A DNA stretch of 64,000 nucleotides from Ruminococcus sp. (GCA_031262225.1 JAISIC010000058.1:34369-98368), one strand, 5' to 3'; positions 33,134 through 42,059 are shown, counted from the first letter of the stretch. Notes: a model not told the origin generated them from the sequence alone. A program made the numbers and translations.

Positions 33134-35430
33134 AGCTTTCTTTTGACATCACCGGCATGGGTTGTGCGGCGTGTGTGAACCGCATTGAGACTGACGTCGG
33201 GAAGCTTTCGGGCGTCGGTGAAGTTAATGTTAATCTCTTAAAAAACTCCATGGAGGTCGAGTTTGACGAAAACTCGCTCACCATCGGGGCTATTGAAGAT
33301 GCCGTTAAAGCCGCGGGGTATGGGGCGAAGGTCGTCATAACCGAGCGTGTTTCCGATAAAAAAAAACAGATAGAAAAGCGTGAATCGCCGCTCGAAAGGG
33401 CGAAGCGTGAAACTAAGGCTCACAAAGACAGGTTTATAACCTCTGCTGTCTTTTCTGTGCCTCTTTTTGTTATCGCCATGTTTCCTATGTTCGGGCTTCA
33501 TAGTGAGAGGCTTGCCGGCGTTTTAATTCTCACCGAACTGCTTCTTTTAATGCCTATCGTTGCGGTTAATTTTAAGCTTATTAAAAACGGTTTAGCAAAA
33601 CTTTTCAAATTCCGTCCCGATATGGATTCGCTTATCGCCCTGGGTGCTTTTGTTTCCATTACCTATGGCTTATATACGATGTATGTCATGATGATAAACT
33701 TCGGGAAGGGCGAACCGTCCCATAACCCGCACCTTCTTCACAATCTTTATTTTGACTCTGCCGGAATGATTTTGACGCTTATATCCTTAGGGCGATTTCT
33801 CGAAAGTAAAGCGAAATCGCGGACAACAGATGGGATAGAAGCACTTCTCAAGCTTGCTCCCAAGACGGCTCGTGTTGTTAAGAGCGAAGCTGAGGTTGAA
33901 ATTGTCGATGCAGAGCTTGTCGAACGCGGTGAGATACTGCTTATCAAAGCGGGCGAGACTATCCCTGCCGACGGAAAAATCATCGACGGCGAAGCGACTG
34001 TCAATGAAGCTATGTTCACAGGCGAGTCGATGCCTGTTGATAAAAAGATCGGCGACACCGTGACAGGTGCGACGCTCCTCATGACAGGGGTAATAAAGAT
34101 TGAAGTTACTGCCGCGGGAACAAATTCCGCGTTCGCTAAGATAATAAAACTTGTTGATGATGCAACAAGCTCAAAAGCCCCTGTTCAGAGGCTTGCAGAT
34201 AAAATTGCCGGGATATTTGTTCCTGTGGTTATTGCCATAGCCGCTATAACCGCTGTTGTTTGGCTTATCGCAGGAAAGGACATAGCCTTCGCTGTTTCTG
34301 CCGCTGTCGGGGTTCTTGTGATATCCTGCCCCTGTGCGTTAGGGCTTGCGACGCCGACTGCCGTCATGGTCGGGACGGGTGTTGGTTCAAGACAGGGGAT
34401 ATTCATCAAATCGGCTTCGGTGCTTGAAACGGCACGCAAGGTTGACACCGTTGTTCTTGACAAGACAGGGACGATAACGGAGGGGCGGCCGAAGGTTATC
34501 GCAATGTACAGCGGCGTGGGGCGTGACATAACCCCCGGGCGTGAAATCGCCGGGGACCTTGCAACCGAGCTTTTAACCGTGGCTGTCGCACTCGAACAGC
34601 AATCCTCGCACCCCATTGCAACCGCTGTTGTGGAGGCTGCACACAGGGTTAATGTCTTCTCCGAACCGGTCGAAAACTATCGTTTCATCGAAGGACGCGG
34701 CGTTGTAGGGGATATCGGGCAAAAAGAATGTTATGGCGGCAACCGCAAGCTGATGAAGGATGCGGGGGTTGACGTTTCCGACTGTGTCGAATCAGAGCTT
34801 AAAGTCCAAGTTAGAGGCGAAGTTCCGATATATTTTGCTCGCGGCAAACAGCTTCTCGGCATGATTTCCTTTGCAGATGCCATTCGTGAAACGAGTGCAG
34901 AAGCTGTGAAGATATTCAAAAAGAATCACTTAAATGTCGCTATGCTCACCGGTGACAACGAAAGAACTGCCCTTGCCATTGCGGCAAAGGCAGGGATAGA
35001 CAGCGTTATTGCAGGGGTGCTCCCCGACGGAAAAGAGGGGGAGATTAAAAAGCTTCAATCCGACGGTAAAACCGTCATGATGGTCGGGGACGGCATTAAC
35101 GATGCTCCCGCTCTCGTCTCTGCCGACTGCGGTGTGGCAATCGGGCAGGGGACAGACGTTGCCATCGACAGTGCAGATATAGTCCTTGTACGCTCCGATC
35201 TTCGCGATGCGGCAAAGGCTATAACCCTTTCCAAAAAGGTTTACAGGAACATAAAGCAAAACCTTTTCTGGGCGGTGATTTATAACATAATCGGGATTCC
35301 GCTTGCCGCCGGGGTGCTCTATCCTTTCACAGGAATGATGCTCGATCCGATGTTCTGTGCCGCGGCTATGAGCCTCTCATCGCTCACTGTGGTGATAAAC
35401 GCCTTGAGGCTCGGGAAAATTAAACTATAG
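33130..35430 (+). CDS. copA: P1B-type copper-exporting ATPase
   Basis: 766 residues. One N-terminal heavy-metal domain with GMGCAACV (CxxC), then eight predicted membrane helices with the CPC ion site in ISCPCALGLATPTAVMVGTG, actuator TGES, phosphorylation motif DKTGTITEGRPK, HP in QQSSHPIATAVV, and hinge GDGINDAPAL. CPC with one CxxC domain fits Cu(I) export. No CsoR/CopY regulator or CopZ gene is next to it; it is transcribed with glgP, fic and gtrB. Its 3' end overlaps the convergent protease gene by 11 nt. Confidence 0.96.
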   Translation: MKLSFDITGMGCAACVNRIETDVGKLSGVGEVNVNLLKNSMEVEFDENSLTIGAIEDAVKAAGYGAKVVITERVSDKKKQIEKRESPLERAKRETKAHKDRFITSAVFSVPLFVIAMFPMFGLHSERLAGVLILTELLLLMPIVAVNFKLIKNGLAKLFKFRPDMDSLIALGAFVSITYGLYTMYVMMINFGKGEPSHNPHLLHNLYFDSAGMILTLISLGRFLESKAKSRTTDGIEALLKLAPKTARVVKSEAEVEIVDAELVERGEILLIKAGETIPADGKIIDGEATVNEAMFTGESMPVDKKIGDTVTGATLLMTGVIKIEVTAAGTNSAFAKIIKLVDDATSSKAPVQRLADKIAGIFVPVVIAIAAITAVVWLIAGKDIAFAVSAAVGVLVISCPCALGLATPTAVMVGTGVGSRQGIFIKSASVLETARKVDTVVLDKTGTITEGRPKVIAMYSGVGRDITPGREIAGDLATELLTVAVALEQQSSHPIATAVVEAAHRVNVFSEPVENYRFIEGRGVVGDIGQKECYGGNRKLMKDAGVDVSDCVESELKVQVRGEVPIYFARGKQLLGMISFADAIRETSAEAVKIFKKNHLNVAMLTGDNERTALAIAAKAGIDSVIAGVLPDGKEGEIKKLQSDGKTVMMVGDGINDAPALVSADCGVAIGQGTDVAIDSADIVLVRSDLRDAAKAITLSKKVYRNIKQNLFWAVIYNIIGIPLAAGVLYPFTGMMLDPMFCAAAMSLSSLTVVINALRLGKIKL

Positions 35431-36835
35431 CCTTCGGGGAAAGAATGATAATCCCGCCCTGCTTTATATTAAACTTAACGATACCGTTTTCATAGCTTGA
35501 AGCAGGCTCAAACTCTGTATACTTATCGTTCACCGAGTCGTAGTAGTAAAAATACTGCGGCTCTTTTTCCATTTCTGCCGTGATTGTTGCGGTATAACCC
35601 AGATCGCCCTCTGCGACGGTCATTATAACCTCTGCCGCTTCGGGAAGACCTTCTTTTCTTAAGATATTCTTTGCCGCTTCCGATTGAGCACCGTATATGC
35701 CGAAATAGTTTGTTATATTCGCCGCTTCATAAACGTCTATAGTGTCAACCGAGAATTTCATACCATTGCTGCTCTTAAAGCTATACACAATGGGCTTTCC
35801 GAAGATATCTGCATTCTTTTTTATTATCGCGAAGCTTTCAAGCCCGAAAGCTGTGTCGTCCTTGGGGAGATTTATGGTGAAATAAAATTTATCCGGTTCA
35901 GCGGGAATATGCCCGATTCCGTCAACTATTTTCAGTGCAAAATCCAAAACCTCGTCCGCTTCGGTATCGGGGTCGTCTATGATGGTTCTGTCGGGAATAA
36001 CCCCCGTTTTATCCCATGTCGAGCCGTCGGGAAGGGTGCTTACAAAGATTGTAACTGACAGGAGCAGGTCGGCGGAAAGCCTGACATTATCCTGTGCAAC
36101 TGCCTTACCGTAGGTCGGCTCGCCGATAACCCTTGCATAGCCGTGATACTTTAGTGCCGCCGTAAAAAACTCTGCGGCAGAGGCGGTGTCACCGTCGGTC
36201 AAAATCACGATATCTACCCGACGGTTTTTGTCCCCTAAGCCGTCCGAAGTAGTCAGACCAATGCTTCGTTTCGAGAGCTGGGCAATGAGGGGAAGCGATT
36301 CCGGTATGATATGGTTGAGCATATTATAGCAGGGCTCAAGCAGTCCGCCGCCGTTGCCGCGAAGGTCGATAACGAGACTTTTCATGCCGCCCGCAAGCAC
36401 TTTATCATATGCGGCAATAAACTTTTCATCCGTTTCGTCGCGAAAATCGGTGATTTTAACATAACCGACACTGCCTTTTAGGTCTATTTCTACAGTCTCC
36501 GTTTCGGTACTTATAAAAACCTCTTCAAATCTTTCCTGTGAATAGGTTCCCGAATAGGGGTCGGTGCCTTTCAGCCATGCCTCATACAGTTCGGTATAGA
36601 TATACGGGTCTTTATATATGGCAGCCGACAGGTACGGGATGAGCGCATACCATGTTGCGGCGGTGTCGCCTTCAAACATTTCGTTATCGCTGCTGTAATC
36701 GAACATTGCGATAATCTCGCGGGCATACCTTTCTGCCTGCTCGCGGGTGATGATGACAGATTCCTCTGCCGAAACCGAAACGGAAATCGAGAGGGACAGC
36801 AGTACTGCCAATAAACAGGAAATGCCTTTTTTCAT
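35420..36835 (-). CDS. Secreted S41-family (tail-specific) protease
   Basis: 471 residues with a cleavable signal peptide (cut after SVSVSA). The S41 core is present: SLVIDLRGNGGGLLEP, catalytic Ser in DGDTASAAEFFTAAL, and catalytic Lys in PTYGKAVAQ. No PDZ domain is obvious. The last 150 residues form an extra beta-rich domain, ending IIILSPKAIV. It probably processes or degrades secreted proteins. GAGG precedes the ATG, directly after a 34-nt inverted repeat that separates it from the upstream Ig-like protein gene. Confidence 0.88.
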   Translation of the reverse strand: MKKGISCLLAVLLSLSISVSVSAEESVIITREQAERYAREIIAMFDYSSDNEMFEGDTAATWYALIPYLSAAIYKDPYIYTELYEAWLKGTDPYSGTYSQERFEEVFISTETETVEIDLKGSVGYVKITDFRDETDEKFIAAYDKVLAGGMKSLVIDLRGNGGGLLEPCYNMLNHIIPESLPLIAQLSKRSIGLTTSDGLGDKNRRVDIVILTDGDTASAAEFFTAALKYHGYARVIGEPTYGKAVAQDNVRLSADLLLSVTIFVSTLPDGSTWDKTGVIPDRTIIDDPDTEADEVLDFALKIVDGIGHIPAEPDKFYFTINLPKDDTAFGLESFAIIKKNADIFGKPIVYSFKSSNGMKFSVDTIDVYEAANITNYFGIYGAQSEAAKNILRKEGLPEAAEVIMTVAEGDLGYTATITAEMEKEPQYFYYYDSVNDKYTEFEPASSYENGIVKFNIKQGGIIILSPKAIV

Positions 36836-36848
36836 TCTTTACCTCACG

Positions 36849-36882
36849 CGAAATACGAAGCCCGTTCGGACTTCGTATTTCG
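36849..36882 (-). promoter_or_regulatory. 34-nt near-perfect inverted repeat upstream of the S41 ribosome site
   Basis: CGAAATACGAAG (36849-36860) is complementary to CTTCGTATTTCG (36871-36882), and the inner CCCG/CGGA extends the stem through a G-U pair to about 15 bp with a 4-nt loop. It ends a few bases before the GAGG of the protease gene and has no U tract. Confidence 0.75.
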
Positions 36883-36896
36883 TCAAAAATTTTACA

Positions 36897-38726
36897 TTAA
36901 TAAACCGCTGTGGAACCTGCATAGTTGCCCTGAACTACCCAATAGTAGCTGCCGCTTTGAGCCTGGTTGAGCTTCTTTTCGTAGTCGGGGTCGGTCTTAT
37001 CCATGAGAACATAAATCTGCTTCGAGAATCCGCCCGTCTGAACCCAGATACACCTTACCTCTTCTTTTGTCGAATCTGCAACGGTCGGAGATGTCGAATA
37101 TGCGTTGAAGTAGTAATATTTTCCCGTGTCGCCGTATACAGCGTCATTCCTTGCAACGAAGTCGCAGTTAATCCTCGGAACAACCATATAGCGTGCTTTG
37201 GCGGTTGTCGGATTTGTCCACGAGAAGATGTCGTTCCCTGCACCTGCGTTTACGGGATAGGCATCCAAAACTTTATAATAGGTGAAGGATTCGTTGGCTT
37301 CAAGGTCTGCCTCTTTGAGTGTTGCAAGGCGGTCTCTGTCATAGCCGTAGGGAAGCAGGACATATCTTGTTATTGTCACGCCGGAGCGGTCGACAATCTC
37401 CCATGTGCTGACGGTGTCGGAATATGCCGTATAGATAGGACGTGAATTATAGATGGTGTAGTAGTCATATTTGCCTGTATATTTTGAAACTGCGGTGTTT
37501 GCCTTAACCTCGTCGGCATCCTTCGGAAGGAGCATATAGCGTGCAGAGCTTGTAACGCCCGGGTAGGTGTAGCTCGGATAGCCCGGATAGCCTGTCGGAT
37601 AGCCTGTATTGCCCGAGCTGCTCGTGCTCAAGCTTGCCGCTGTGCCGTAGAAGGTCTTGATGGTATCGCCCGATGCCTTTGTGGTCGGATAGGTTGTATA
37701 AACCGTGTAGTAGTCATAGCTTCTGAAATAAGCCGCAATCGCGTTGTTGACAACCGCTTCGTCATAGCTATAGGGGACGGGCATATAATAGTTGGTGTTG
37801 TTTTTCTGGAATGTCACAACCTGATCGGTGCCGGAAACCTGCGGGCGCGCCGTGGTTATGACATAGTATGACGGAGCTGTGACTGTGACTGTTACGGCAG
37901 TTTGAACAGTGCGGTCATAAAGGTCATAGAAGGTTATCGTCGTTGTGCCCTGCGAAACGCCTGTGATGTTATATGCTTTGCCGGTCATACCGGAAAGCTC
38001 TGTGCCTGCCGAGATTGTCGCAACGGAGCTATTGCTGTTGTGTGCGGCAATGTTTCCCTGGCTGTAATAATATACTGCAAGCTGACCGCTCGTCCCTGCA
38101 TCAACCTTTAAGGTCTTGCTTGACACGGTCATAGTGCCGGCAGCGGGGGTGGTCGGTGTGGTAGTAGTACCCGGAACGGTTACGTTTATGGTTTTATAGT
38201 ATGAATTGCGATAGTTTTTACGATAAACGGTGATGGTTGTCGTTCCCGCTTTAACGCCCTTTATTGTAAATGAAATCTTGTTGCCGTTCCATTTCGCGTT
38301 GCCCCAAGAGCCCTTTGCAATGGTCGAGTTGCCGTTTGAAAGGGTGAGCCCGGTTTTTGTGCCGGTCACGGTCACGGTGACGGTGGTCGATTCTCCCTTT
38401 TTAACGGTGACGTTTGAAAGGTTTGTCGTTATCTTTGTGTCAACGACATTAACGGTTGTTTTAAGGGAATATCCGTCAACAGCGGCTGTTATGACAGCTG
38501 TGCCGACCTTCTTGCCGACAACCTTGCCTGAAGAAACGGTAGCAACCGATGTGTCGGAAGAGCTCCAGCGAACAGACCCGCTGTTCCCTGTGACCTTAAG
38601 GGTTGTTTGATATCCCTTTGTGAGTGTATAACTTGTCGCGTTGATCCTCGGAGCGGCTGAAACGCTCACGACTCCAAACGACAAGATAAGTACTGTTGCG
38701 AGCAGTATCGACAGTAATCTTTTCAT
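36897..38726 (-). CDS. Secreted Ig-like (BIG2) protein with a novel Tyr-rich repeat region
   Basis: 609 residues. A signal peptide is cut after SVSA. Two to three bacterial Ig-like domains follow (about 25-290), visible as SVRWSSSDTSVATVSSGKVV and GVKAGTTTITVY patterns, with a Thr/Pro linker near 190. From about 290 to the end there are roughly five 70-75-residue units built on 'YYxxY...P...D.v..F....RYMLLP..D......A....G.YDYYTIY'. A Gly/Pro/Tyr linker (TGYPTGYPGYPSYTYPG) interrupts them. There is no anchor motif. It is probably a secreted or wall-associated adhesin-like protein; the repeat is unknown to me. Confidence 0.8.
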   Translation of the reverse strand: MKRLLSILLATVLILSFGVVSVSAAPRINATSYTLTKGYQTTLKVTGNSGSVRWSSSDTSVATVSSGKVVGKKVGTAVITAAVDGYSLKTTVNVVDTKITTNLSNVTVKKGESTTVTVTVTGTKTGLTLSNGNSTIAKGSWGNAKWNGNKISFTIKGVKAGTTTITVYRKNYRNSYYKTINVTVPGTTTTPTTPAAGTMTVSSKTLKVDAGTSGQLAVYYYSQGNIAAHNSNSSVATISAGTELSGMTGKAYNITGVSQGTTTITFYDLYDRTVQTAVTVTVTAPSYYVITTARPQVSGTDQVVTFQKNNTNYYMPVPYSYDEAVVNNAIAAYFRSYDYYTVYTTYPTTKASGDTIKTFYGTAASLSTSSSGNTGYPTGYPGYPSYTYPGVTSSARYMLLPKDADEVKANTAVSKYTGKYDYYTIYNSRPIYTAYSDTVSTWEIVDRSGVTITRYVLLPYGYDRDRLATLKEADLEANESFTYYKVLDAYPVNAGAGNDIFSWTNPTTAKARYMVVPRINCDFVARNDAVYGDTGKYYYFNAYSTSPTVADSTKEEVRCIWVQTGGFSKQIYVLMDKTDPDYEKKLNQAQSGSYYWVVQGNYAGSTAVY

Positions 38727-38756
38727 AAATAGCCTCCGTGATATTTTCTTAATAGT

Positions 38757-38785
38757 ATTGTAACACTTATTTTACGTAATGTCAA
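38757..38785 (-). promoter_or_regulatory. Promoter of the Ig-like protein gene
   Basis: Minus strand: TTGACA (38785-38780), 17-bp spacer, TG-extended TACAAT (38762-38757). GGAGG lies upstream of the ATG. Confidence 0.75.
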
Positions 38786-38831
38786 ATTACACTTTTCTTA
38801 CAATAGATACAATTTACCTAATAAAAATTTT

Positions 38832-39332
38832 TCAAAGCAGTATTATTTTTTTATTTTCCATGCTTGCCTTAACATCAATGCTTCTTTGATTGCGGCTTCC
38901 TTTGAAATCAAGGTTATAATCTTTTTCGGATTCAATAAACTCGCCGTCAATGAGGGTGTCTGTTACACTCAAAAGCTCTTTGTAACCGTTTTCCTTATTG
39001 GCGTTTTCGATAAGATATTCATATGTAAAGCCGGTGTAGCAGATGATATTAAGGTTTTTCGGAAACATCCTTACAAGTTCGGCAAGAGATCTCGCCTGCA
39101 AAAACGGCTCGCCGCCCGAAAGGGTAACACCGTCAAGGAGGGGATTTGCGGCTATTTTCGACAAAACCTCCTCAAAGGTTATCAGATACCCGCCGTTTTT
39201 GTCCCAAGTGGAAGGGTTATGACAGCCCTCGCAGTGCATATCGCACCCTTGCGTGAATATCACAAAGCGAAGCCCCGGTCCGTCAACGATTGAATCGTTT
39301 GATAATCCCGATATACGTAAAGTATTTTCCAT
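38832..39332 (-). CDS. nrdG: Anaerobic ribonucleotide reductase activating protein NrdG
   Basis: 166-residue radical SAM enzyme that installs the glycyl radical on NrdD. The [4Fe-4S] motif CDMHCEGCHNP (CxxxCxxC) near residue 30 and the SAM-binding GVTLSGGEPFLQ are clear; DGPGLRFVIFTQGC and the NQRSIDVKAS ending are family-typical. nrdD is not next to it. It is last in a run antitoxin-yafQ-fkbM-nrdG, starting 6 nt after fkbM. Confidence 0.95.
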   Translation of the reverse strand: MENTLRISGLSNDSIVDGPGLRFVIFTQGCDMHCEGCHNPSTWDKNGGYLITFEEVLSKIAANPLLDGVTLSGGEPFLQARSLAELVRMFPKNLNIICYTGFTYEYLIENANKENGYKELLSVTDTLIDGEFIESEKDYNLDFKGSRNQRSIDVKASMENKKIILL

Positions 39333-39338
39333 AGATTT

Positions 39339-40349
39339 CTACTCGCAAATTAAAAATATATCCCAAGCAGGAAGGCAGTTAATACGTTTTAGTTTGAACC
39401 GATAGCCGAATTGTTTTAAGTATAAAGGAATAGCGAAGATATCTTCGCTTTTATGATAGACAGCACAGATTATTTTCGGCTTTTTTGTGAAATCTATGCC
39501 GGAAAGGGCTTGCATTTCCGAACCCTCAACATCAAGCTTGATTACTGTCGCATCGGGGGATATTTTTACCGTTTTTATCGCCTGTTTACCGGTACTTAAA
39601 ATATTGCTGTTGCGGTTATTGGTTCCGTCGATGAAAGCCTCGCCGTCTTCACTCCAAACTGCCGCGTTATGTAAAGATATATCGTACATATTTGCAGTGT
39701 TTTTAACAAGTTTTTTGAAGGTTTTCTCCGACGGCTCGTAAGCGTCAATGCGTTTATAACCTTTGACCGTTTCGGAAAAAATCTTCACCGTGTCGCCTGT
39801 GTATGCCCCGCAATCGGCGTAAATTTCATTATCTGTGAGCGGAAGTGATTTGAATATATCCGCAAAACTGCAACCGCCGGCATCTGAAAAATAATTTATA
39901 TCGCCGGTGAGCTTGAAATTAATGATATCTTCAAACAGCCTCTTTGAATTTTCATCTGAAAAAAGATTTTTTGCGGCGTTAATTTCGGCTTGATTTTTTA
40001 TGAAATAGTCGTCGTCAAAAAGCTCTGTTCCTGTCACCGGGATATCGGGCATGATGACTTCATGGCGTTTTGAAAGGTCAAAGATTCTTTGCATAACCTC
40101 GGGAAGCGAAGTTCCGAAGGCAATGATAATAAGGGGATTCAAATGTGCGATATCCGAATATTTTTGAACGCGAAAACCTTTATAGGCTTGTCCGCGAACA
40201 AAATCATCGGAAGCAAAAACGCCGGAAACAGACATGCCCGTTTCCGCTAAAATATCAAGAATTTTATCCGCACCGTTGCCCATGCCGTAAAGGTAGATGG
40301 GGCGTTTTTCGAGGTGAGCGGTGCGGATTTTTTGCCAAGAGGTCATCAT
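39339..40349 (-). CDS. FkbM-family methyltransferase with an N-terminal Rossmann-like domain
   Basis: 336 residues. The first 110 residues resemble a nucleotide-binding/PglD-like domain (PIYLYGMGNGADKILDIL). The C-terminal domain is a SAM-dependent FkbM methyltransferase: YADCGAYTGDTVKIF, DAYEPSEKTFKKL, and VIKLDVEGSEMQAL. FkbM enzymes O-methylate sugars or polyketides. Its ATG overlaps the stop of the YafQ toxin (ATGA), an odd pairing that places a methyltransferase behind a toxin module. Confidence 0.88.
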   Translation of the reverse strand: MMTSWQKIRTAHLEKRPIYLYGMGNGADKILDILAETGMSVSGVFASDDFVRGQAYKGFRVQKYSDIAHLNPLIIIAFGTSLPEVMQRIFDLSKRHEVIMPDIPVTGTELFDDDYFIKNQAEINAAKNLFSDENSKRLFEDIINFKLTGDINYFSDAGGCSFADIFKSLPLTDNEIYADCGAYTGDTVKIFSETVKGYKRIDAYEPSEKTFKKLVKNTANMYDISLHNAAVWSEDGEAFIDGTNNRNSNILSTGKQAIKTVKISPDATVIKLDVEGSEMQALSGIDFTKKPKIICAVYHKSEDIFAIPLYLKQFGYRFKLKRINCLPAWDIFLICE

Positions 40350-40624
40350 TTGTATATATCGGAATGTGTTCCCGTTCTCTGCATATACACATTCTCTTCA
40401 TCTGTTTTGTATACCAGTACCCAATCGGGGTTAATGTGAAGCGATCTGTAACCCTTAAACTCTCCGTGAAGCTTGTGGTCGCGATAGCTTTCGGGGATTT
40501 TCTCACCTGCCAAAAGCATATTCCGAGCCGTTTTGTAATCCTCGGGGTCGCAAATATTAACACCGCGTTTGAACATCTTAAAAAGTTCCTTGTCGAACCG
40601 ATTCGTCGCTTTAAGGTTCTTCAT
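40346..40624 (-). CDS. yafQ: YafQ/RelE-type mRNA interferase toxin
   Basis: About 92 residues beginning MKNLKATNRFDKELFKMFKR. The YafQ-type C-terminal half is clear: YRDHKLHGEFKGYRSLHINP, then WVLVYKTDEE and the catalytic-end THSDIYK. YafQ cleaves mRNA on the ribosome at Lys codons. ATG 40624 has GAGG 7 nt upstream and overlaps the antitoxin gene by 14 nt. The stop overlaps fkbM (ATGA), so all may be translated together. Confidence 0.92.
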   Translation of the reverse strand: MKNLKATNRFDKELFKMFKRGVNICDPEDYKTARNMLLAGEKIPESYRDHKLHGEFKGYRSLHINPDWVLVYKTDEENVYMQRTGTHSDIYK

Positions 40625-40832
40625 CTTCAAACCTCGAAAGTGCTTTAAGTTGATCATCGGGGTTGTCGTAGCTGTTGTAATCTGTGTCGCTGAGGGCTTC
40701 TAACGTTTCGGCGTTTGGCTGTTCGTATTCGTAATAGTTTTTCTTTGTGAGCATCCAGATTGCACCCAAAACATCTACAACCTCTTGGGGCATATAGTCA
40801 ACGTCCGCCTTTAACATTTCTCTTGCTGACAT
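40611..40832 (-). CDS. Putative antitoxin of the YafQ toxin
   Basis: 73 residues, acidic (many Asp/Glu, pattern SDTDYNSYDNPDDQLKALSR), starting MSAREMLKADVDYMPQEVVD. It is not a clear RelB/DinJ ribbon-helix-helix protein. The antitoxin role is inferred from its position upstream of yafQ, the overlap and its acidic C-terminus. AAAGGGAG precedes the ATG. It is preceded by its own promoter. Confidence 0.72.
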   Translation of the reverse strand: MSAREMLKADVDYMPQEVVDVLGAIWMLTKKNYYEYEQPNAETLEALSDTDYNSYDNPDDQLKALSRFEDEEP

Positions 40833-40852
40833 AAATTCACTCCCTTTCCCCT

Positions 40853-40881
40853 ATTATACCCATTTATCACGAAAATGACAA
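40853..40881 (-). promoter_or_regulatory. Promoter of antitoxin-yafQ-fkbM-nrdG
   Basis: Minus strand: -35 TTGTCA (40881-40876), 17-bp spacer, -10 TATAAT (40858-40853). Confidence 0.65.
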
Positions 40882-40891
40882 TAAAACGCAG

Positions 40892-41800
40892 TTATTCAAT
40901 CGGTTCTGTTATAGTTTCCGGCACGGGTTCGGGAATATATACAGGCTCAGACTGACTTTGTGCAGACTGCGTCTTCTCGGCTTCTGCCATCAAGGCTGAT
41001 ACATCCATCATAACCTGACCGTCGCCCGACACCATCACCGGCAGCTTGCCGTCCCATTTTTCTATGTAGTTCATCAGCAGGATTTCGGAGGTGATTTCCT
41101 GTGATTTAAGATTATATGCCTGTGCTTCCGCTTGAGCTCTTGCAACGGTCTGCTCTGCTTCAACGCGAACACGCTGGAGGTCTTGCTCCGCTTTTAAGGC
41201 GTTTTGTTGAGCGGTTTGCTTTGCTTCAATCGCGGCGTTATATTCGGCAGAAAAGTCAAAGCTTATTATATTGAAAACCTGTATCTCAAAGCCGTATGAA
41301 GATATCTTTGTGATAAGCTCTTCCCGCATTTCTTCCGAAACCTGCTGACGTTTTGTGATAAGCTCTTCGGCGGTATATCTTGCCGTGACAGCCTTGACAC
41401 ACTCTTGAATCGCCGGTGTGATGATAACATCAACATAGTTTCTGCCGATATTCTTATAGACAGAAGCCGAGTTGTCGTTTAACACCTTATAGTTCACGGC
41501 GATAACGCTTGATATCGTCTGTAAATCCTTTGAGGCGGACGAACAGGTCGCCTCTGCCTTCTGGACGCGGTTATCAATCTGTACTACAGTTTGTGCGAAC
41601 GGTATCTTGAAATGAAGACCCTCGGTTAAAACCGTTCCCTGCACCTGCTGGAAGGTGAGCACAACGCCCGAGTTTCCCGAATCAACTATCGCTATGCACT
41701 GGGAGAGAATTATTATCGCGGCAATCGCGATGGTAATCCCGACAACAATTTTTGTAATCCTTTTGCCGTTCGGGTCGATATTTATTACATTCGGCTGCAT
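40892..41800 (-). CDS. Prohibitin-like SPFH/band 7 membrane protein
   Basis: 302 residues. One N-terminal membrane helix (about 15-38), then an SPFH domain with the prohibitin signature GVVLTFQQVQGTVLTEGLHF and VDVIITPAIQECVKAVTARY, a coiled coil (about 185-230) and a Pro/Glu-rich tail. Such proteins form large rings that organise membrane microdomains. It is cotranscribed behind ricT and an 84-aa membrane protein whose stop overlaps this gene's first base. The ATG is the only one compatible with the membrane anchor. Confidence 0.92.
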   Translation of the reverse strand: MQPNVINIDPNGKRITKIVVGITIAIAAIIILSQCIAIVDSGNSGVVLTFQQVQGTVLTEGLHFKIPFAQTVVQIDNRVQKAEATCSSASKDLQTISSVIAVNYKVLNDNSASVYKNIGRNYVDVIITPAIQECVKAVTARYTAEELITKRQQVSEEMREELITKISSYGFEIQVFNIISFDFSAEYNAAIEAKQTAQQNALKAEQDLQRVRVEAEQTVARAQAEAQAYNLKSQEITSEILLMNYIEKWDGKLPVMVSGDGQVMMDVSALMAEAEKTQSAQSQSEPVYIPEPVPETITEPIE

Positions 41801-42054
41801 TATACGGGCATCTCGCTTTCACTGAAATTAAAGTCATAGCCGGCATTGCAATTACTATTTCTCTTGCAGTTTTTGCGAAGCTTTTTAAGCTCGCGATATT
41901 TTTTCATATCAACGGCAAGGCTTATAAGAGCGATAACCGCGATAATAACAAGCAGTCCCACGATTATCGCCGGTGCATTTTCTTCGGCAAATTTCTTTGC
42001 TTTAAGAGCCTTCGCCTTAACCTCTGCAAGGTCGATGTTTTCTAAGTATTCCAT
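41800..42054 (-). CDS. Small single-pass membrane protein
   Basis: 84 residues: an N-terminal amphipathic Lys/Glu/Ala helix (IDLAEVKAKALKAKKFAEEN), one transmembrane helix (APAIIVGLLVIIAVIALISL) and a basic cytoplasmic tail with two Cys (KNCKRNSNC). It starts at ATG 42054, with AAAGGTGAT upstream that also contains the ricT stop. The family is unknown. Tight coupling to the SPFH gene suggests a partner in the same membrane domain. Confidence 0.75.
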   Translation of the reverse strand: MEYLENIDLAEVKAKALKAKKFAEENAPAIIVGLLVIIAVIALISLAVDMKKYRELKKLRKNCKRNSNCNAGYDFNFSESEMPV

Positions 42055-42059
42055 AATAA

